NCBI RefSeq assembly: GCF_963677725.1
Contig: NZ_OY782507.1
Coordinates: 1,674,001 to 1,738,000, forward strand
From: an uncultured Cohaesibacter sp.
GTDB taxonomy: Bacteria > Pseudomonadota > Alphaproteobacteria > Rhizobiales > Cohaesibacteraceae
DNA: 64,000 nt
Direction of reading: 5' to 3'
A model generated the notes under the pieces. That model searched no databases and was not told the origin of the DNA. It saw nothing but the letters and a program-made list of their open reading frames with translations. A program made the position numbers and the translations under genes. Positions within the stretch are counted from its first letter, which is position 1. Every line of letters starts with the position of its first letter. Below are positions 63,141 to 64,000 of this stretch, piece by piece.

Positions 63141-64000
63141 TCAGTTGGCCATCCAGCGCAGAAAATTGTTGCCTACATTCTGCTTGTTGATCAGATCTGC
63201 GACCGTCCGGCCCACATTGCCAATCATCGAATGGGTGTGCCAAAGGGTAAAGATCGGAATCGGCTTGGTGCCGAACTTCGCCTTGTAGGGTTCGTCGCCA
63301 ATGGTCAGATCGAAGGTCCTGATGCCATCCTTAATACAATCGCGAATGATGTCTTCGGTCATCAGCAGGCCGGGCGAATATTTGCCCATCCGATCATAAT
63401 CGGCTCCCATGATCAGATAGAGATAGCGGTCGCCGTCATGCAGGCCGAATTGAACGGCAACGATCTCGCCATTATAGGTGAACCGGTAAGTGCGCGAAAA
63501 GCCGCTTGCCGCCGTGCGGCATGCCAGATCAACATAAAAGCGGAAGCTGCTGCCATCCTGCAACATGTCGGTTCCGGGGCGGTCTGCGAAGCGTTCTCTG
63601 TGATAGTTTCTGAGATGATCGAAAGCCTCGGTGATCTCGGCCGGATCGGTCAGGCGCGTCATCTGCCAGTCGCCATTGCGCAGCAGGGCACGACGTTTCT
63701 TGTCACGGCTCTTGCGTTCGGCTTTGGAAATGGCTTCGCTGCGCCATGTCTCATAGTCATCCCCCAGCGCGGCCACGTGTGCGCTGAACTCTGCCCGTTC
63801 CATGCAGGCATTGGGCAACAGACGCAGGAAAACCGGGTCGCTCGTCGGCAGATGCTTGATGCGCAGCAGGGCATATCGGCCCAGTACCTCATCGAGCGCA
63901 GCACCCAAAGTGGCGGGGTCCGGCACCCAATTCCAGAATTCAGCGTGCAGGGTGGGCTGGGCATAGTCTACGAGGCCGAGATTGGCAAATTCGAGAATGG
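63141..64000 (-). CDS. CelD/BioF2-like GNAT acyltransferase (5' end outside window)
   Basis: The C-terminal 286 residues of a GNAT/FemAB-fold protein. The frame is open to the right edge, so the gene continues beyond it. The Acetyltransf_6 (CelD-type) pattern is visible: HREREFAD-like YHRERFADRPGTDM, YRFTYNGEIVAVQFGLHDGDRYLYLIMGADYD, SPGLLMTEDIIRDCIKDGIRTFDLTIGDEPYKAKFG and a C-terminal Trp-rich end. Related proteins act in exopolysaccharide or cellulose synthesis loci, transferring acyl groups. An internal GTG at 63926 is not the true start, because coding sequence (FANLGLVDYAQPTL...) continues upstream of it. Confidence 0.82.
   Translation of the reverse strand, partial: ILEFANLGLVDYAQPTLHAEFWNWVPDPATLGAALDEVLGRYALLRIKHLPTSDPVFLRLLPNACMERAEFSAHVAALGDDYETWRSEAISKAERKSRDKKRRALLRNGDWQMTRLTDPAEITEAFDHLRNYHRERFADRPGTDMLQDGSSFRFYVDLACRTAASGFSRTYRFTYNGEIVAVQFGLHDGDRYLYLIMGADYDRMGKYSPGLLMTEDIIRDCIKDGIRTFDLTIGDEPYKAKFGTKPIPIFTLWHTHSMIGNVGRTVADLINKQNVGNNFLRWMAN

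Noticed and set aside
1-64000. CRISPR arrays, rRNA operons, intact insertion sequences or an intact prophage
   Set aside because: No regularly spaced repeats, no rRNA sequence, no complete transposase with terminal repeats and no run of phage genes were seen; only fragments at 43.1-44.1 and 60.7-61.2 kb.

Overview
The window reads as chromosomal DNA of an alphaproteobacterium of the order Hyphomicrobiales (Rhizobiales). The evidence is a PodJ-like polar protein, an XagB-like glycosyltransferase, the DUF930, DUF6460, DUF1176 and Alph_Pro_TM families, an archaeal-type class I lysyl-tRNA synthetase, Irr-like and Zur-like operators, and moderately high GC. A marine, Cohaesibacter-like genus would fit, but that is a guess. 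About 50 genes are supported; both edges cut a gene.

1-43 kb is mostly housekeeping and envelope genes in short units. It holds an acyl-CoA dehydrogenase (cut) with a MerR regulator, the PodJ-like giant, a TauE exporter with its Alph_Pro_TM partner, the PdeM/Lhr-like repair pair, a diguanylate cyclase and a MATE pump. These are followed by ArsC, PyrD and DUF952, an S24-like regulator without catalytic residues, and a degenerate nuclease-like protein. Further on are lysK, tdk, several hydrolases, an amino-acid-type binding protein, an XagB-like glycosyltransferase, RecQ, MsrA with a partly duplicated tail, a cupin oxygenase, a di-haem peroxidase with two Irr-like boxes, and a chemoreceptor.

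43.1-44.1 kb is a scrap yard: an MFS transporter fragment, a truncated phage polyvalent protein with a HETGH motif, and an orphan ORF. It borders a metal and cofactor uptake island at 44.2-54.1 kb. Two cobalamin riboswitches control a lone corrinoid/siderophore-type binding protein and a complete BtuFCD-like importer. Between them lies a Nik/Dpp-type importer operon whose promoter carries a perfect 20-bp palindrome resembling two overlapping Zur boxes. Two very small cysteine-containing ORFs with good ribosome sites lie between the second riboswitch and the ATPase gene. The last of them is ATGA-coupled to the ATPase. This is the most novel-looking feature seen.

54.2-60.7 kb is a self-contained carbohydrate operon: TIM-barrel isomerase/epimerase, binding protein, ATPase, permease, RpiR-type regulator and PfkB kinase. 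Nested AT-rich inverted repeats lie in front of it, and its sugar is unknown. 60.7-61.3 kb holds remnants of an IS transposase and of transporter-like sequence beside a tRNA-Gly(CCC). The window ends with a NaChBac-type sodium channel, a GST and a truncated CelD/FemAB-like acyltransferase.
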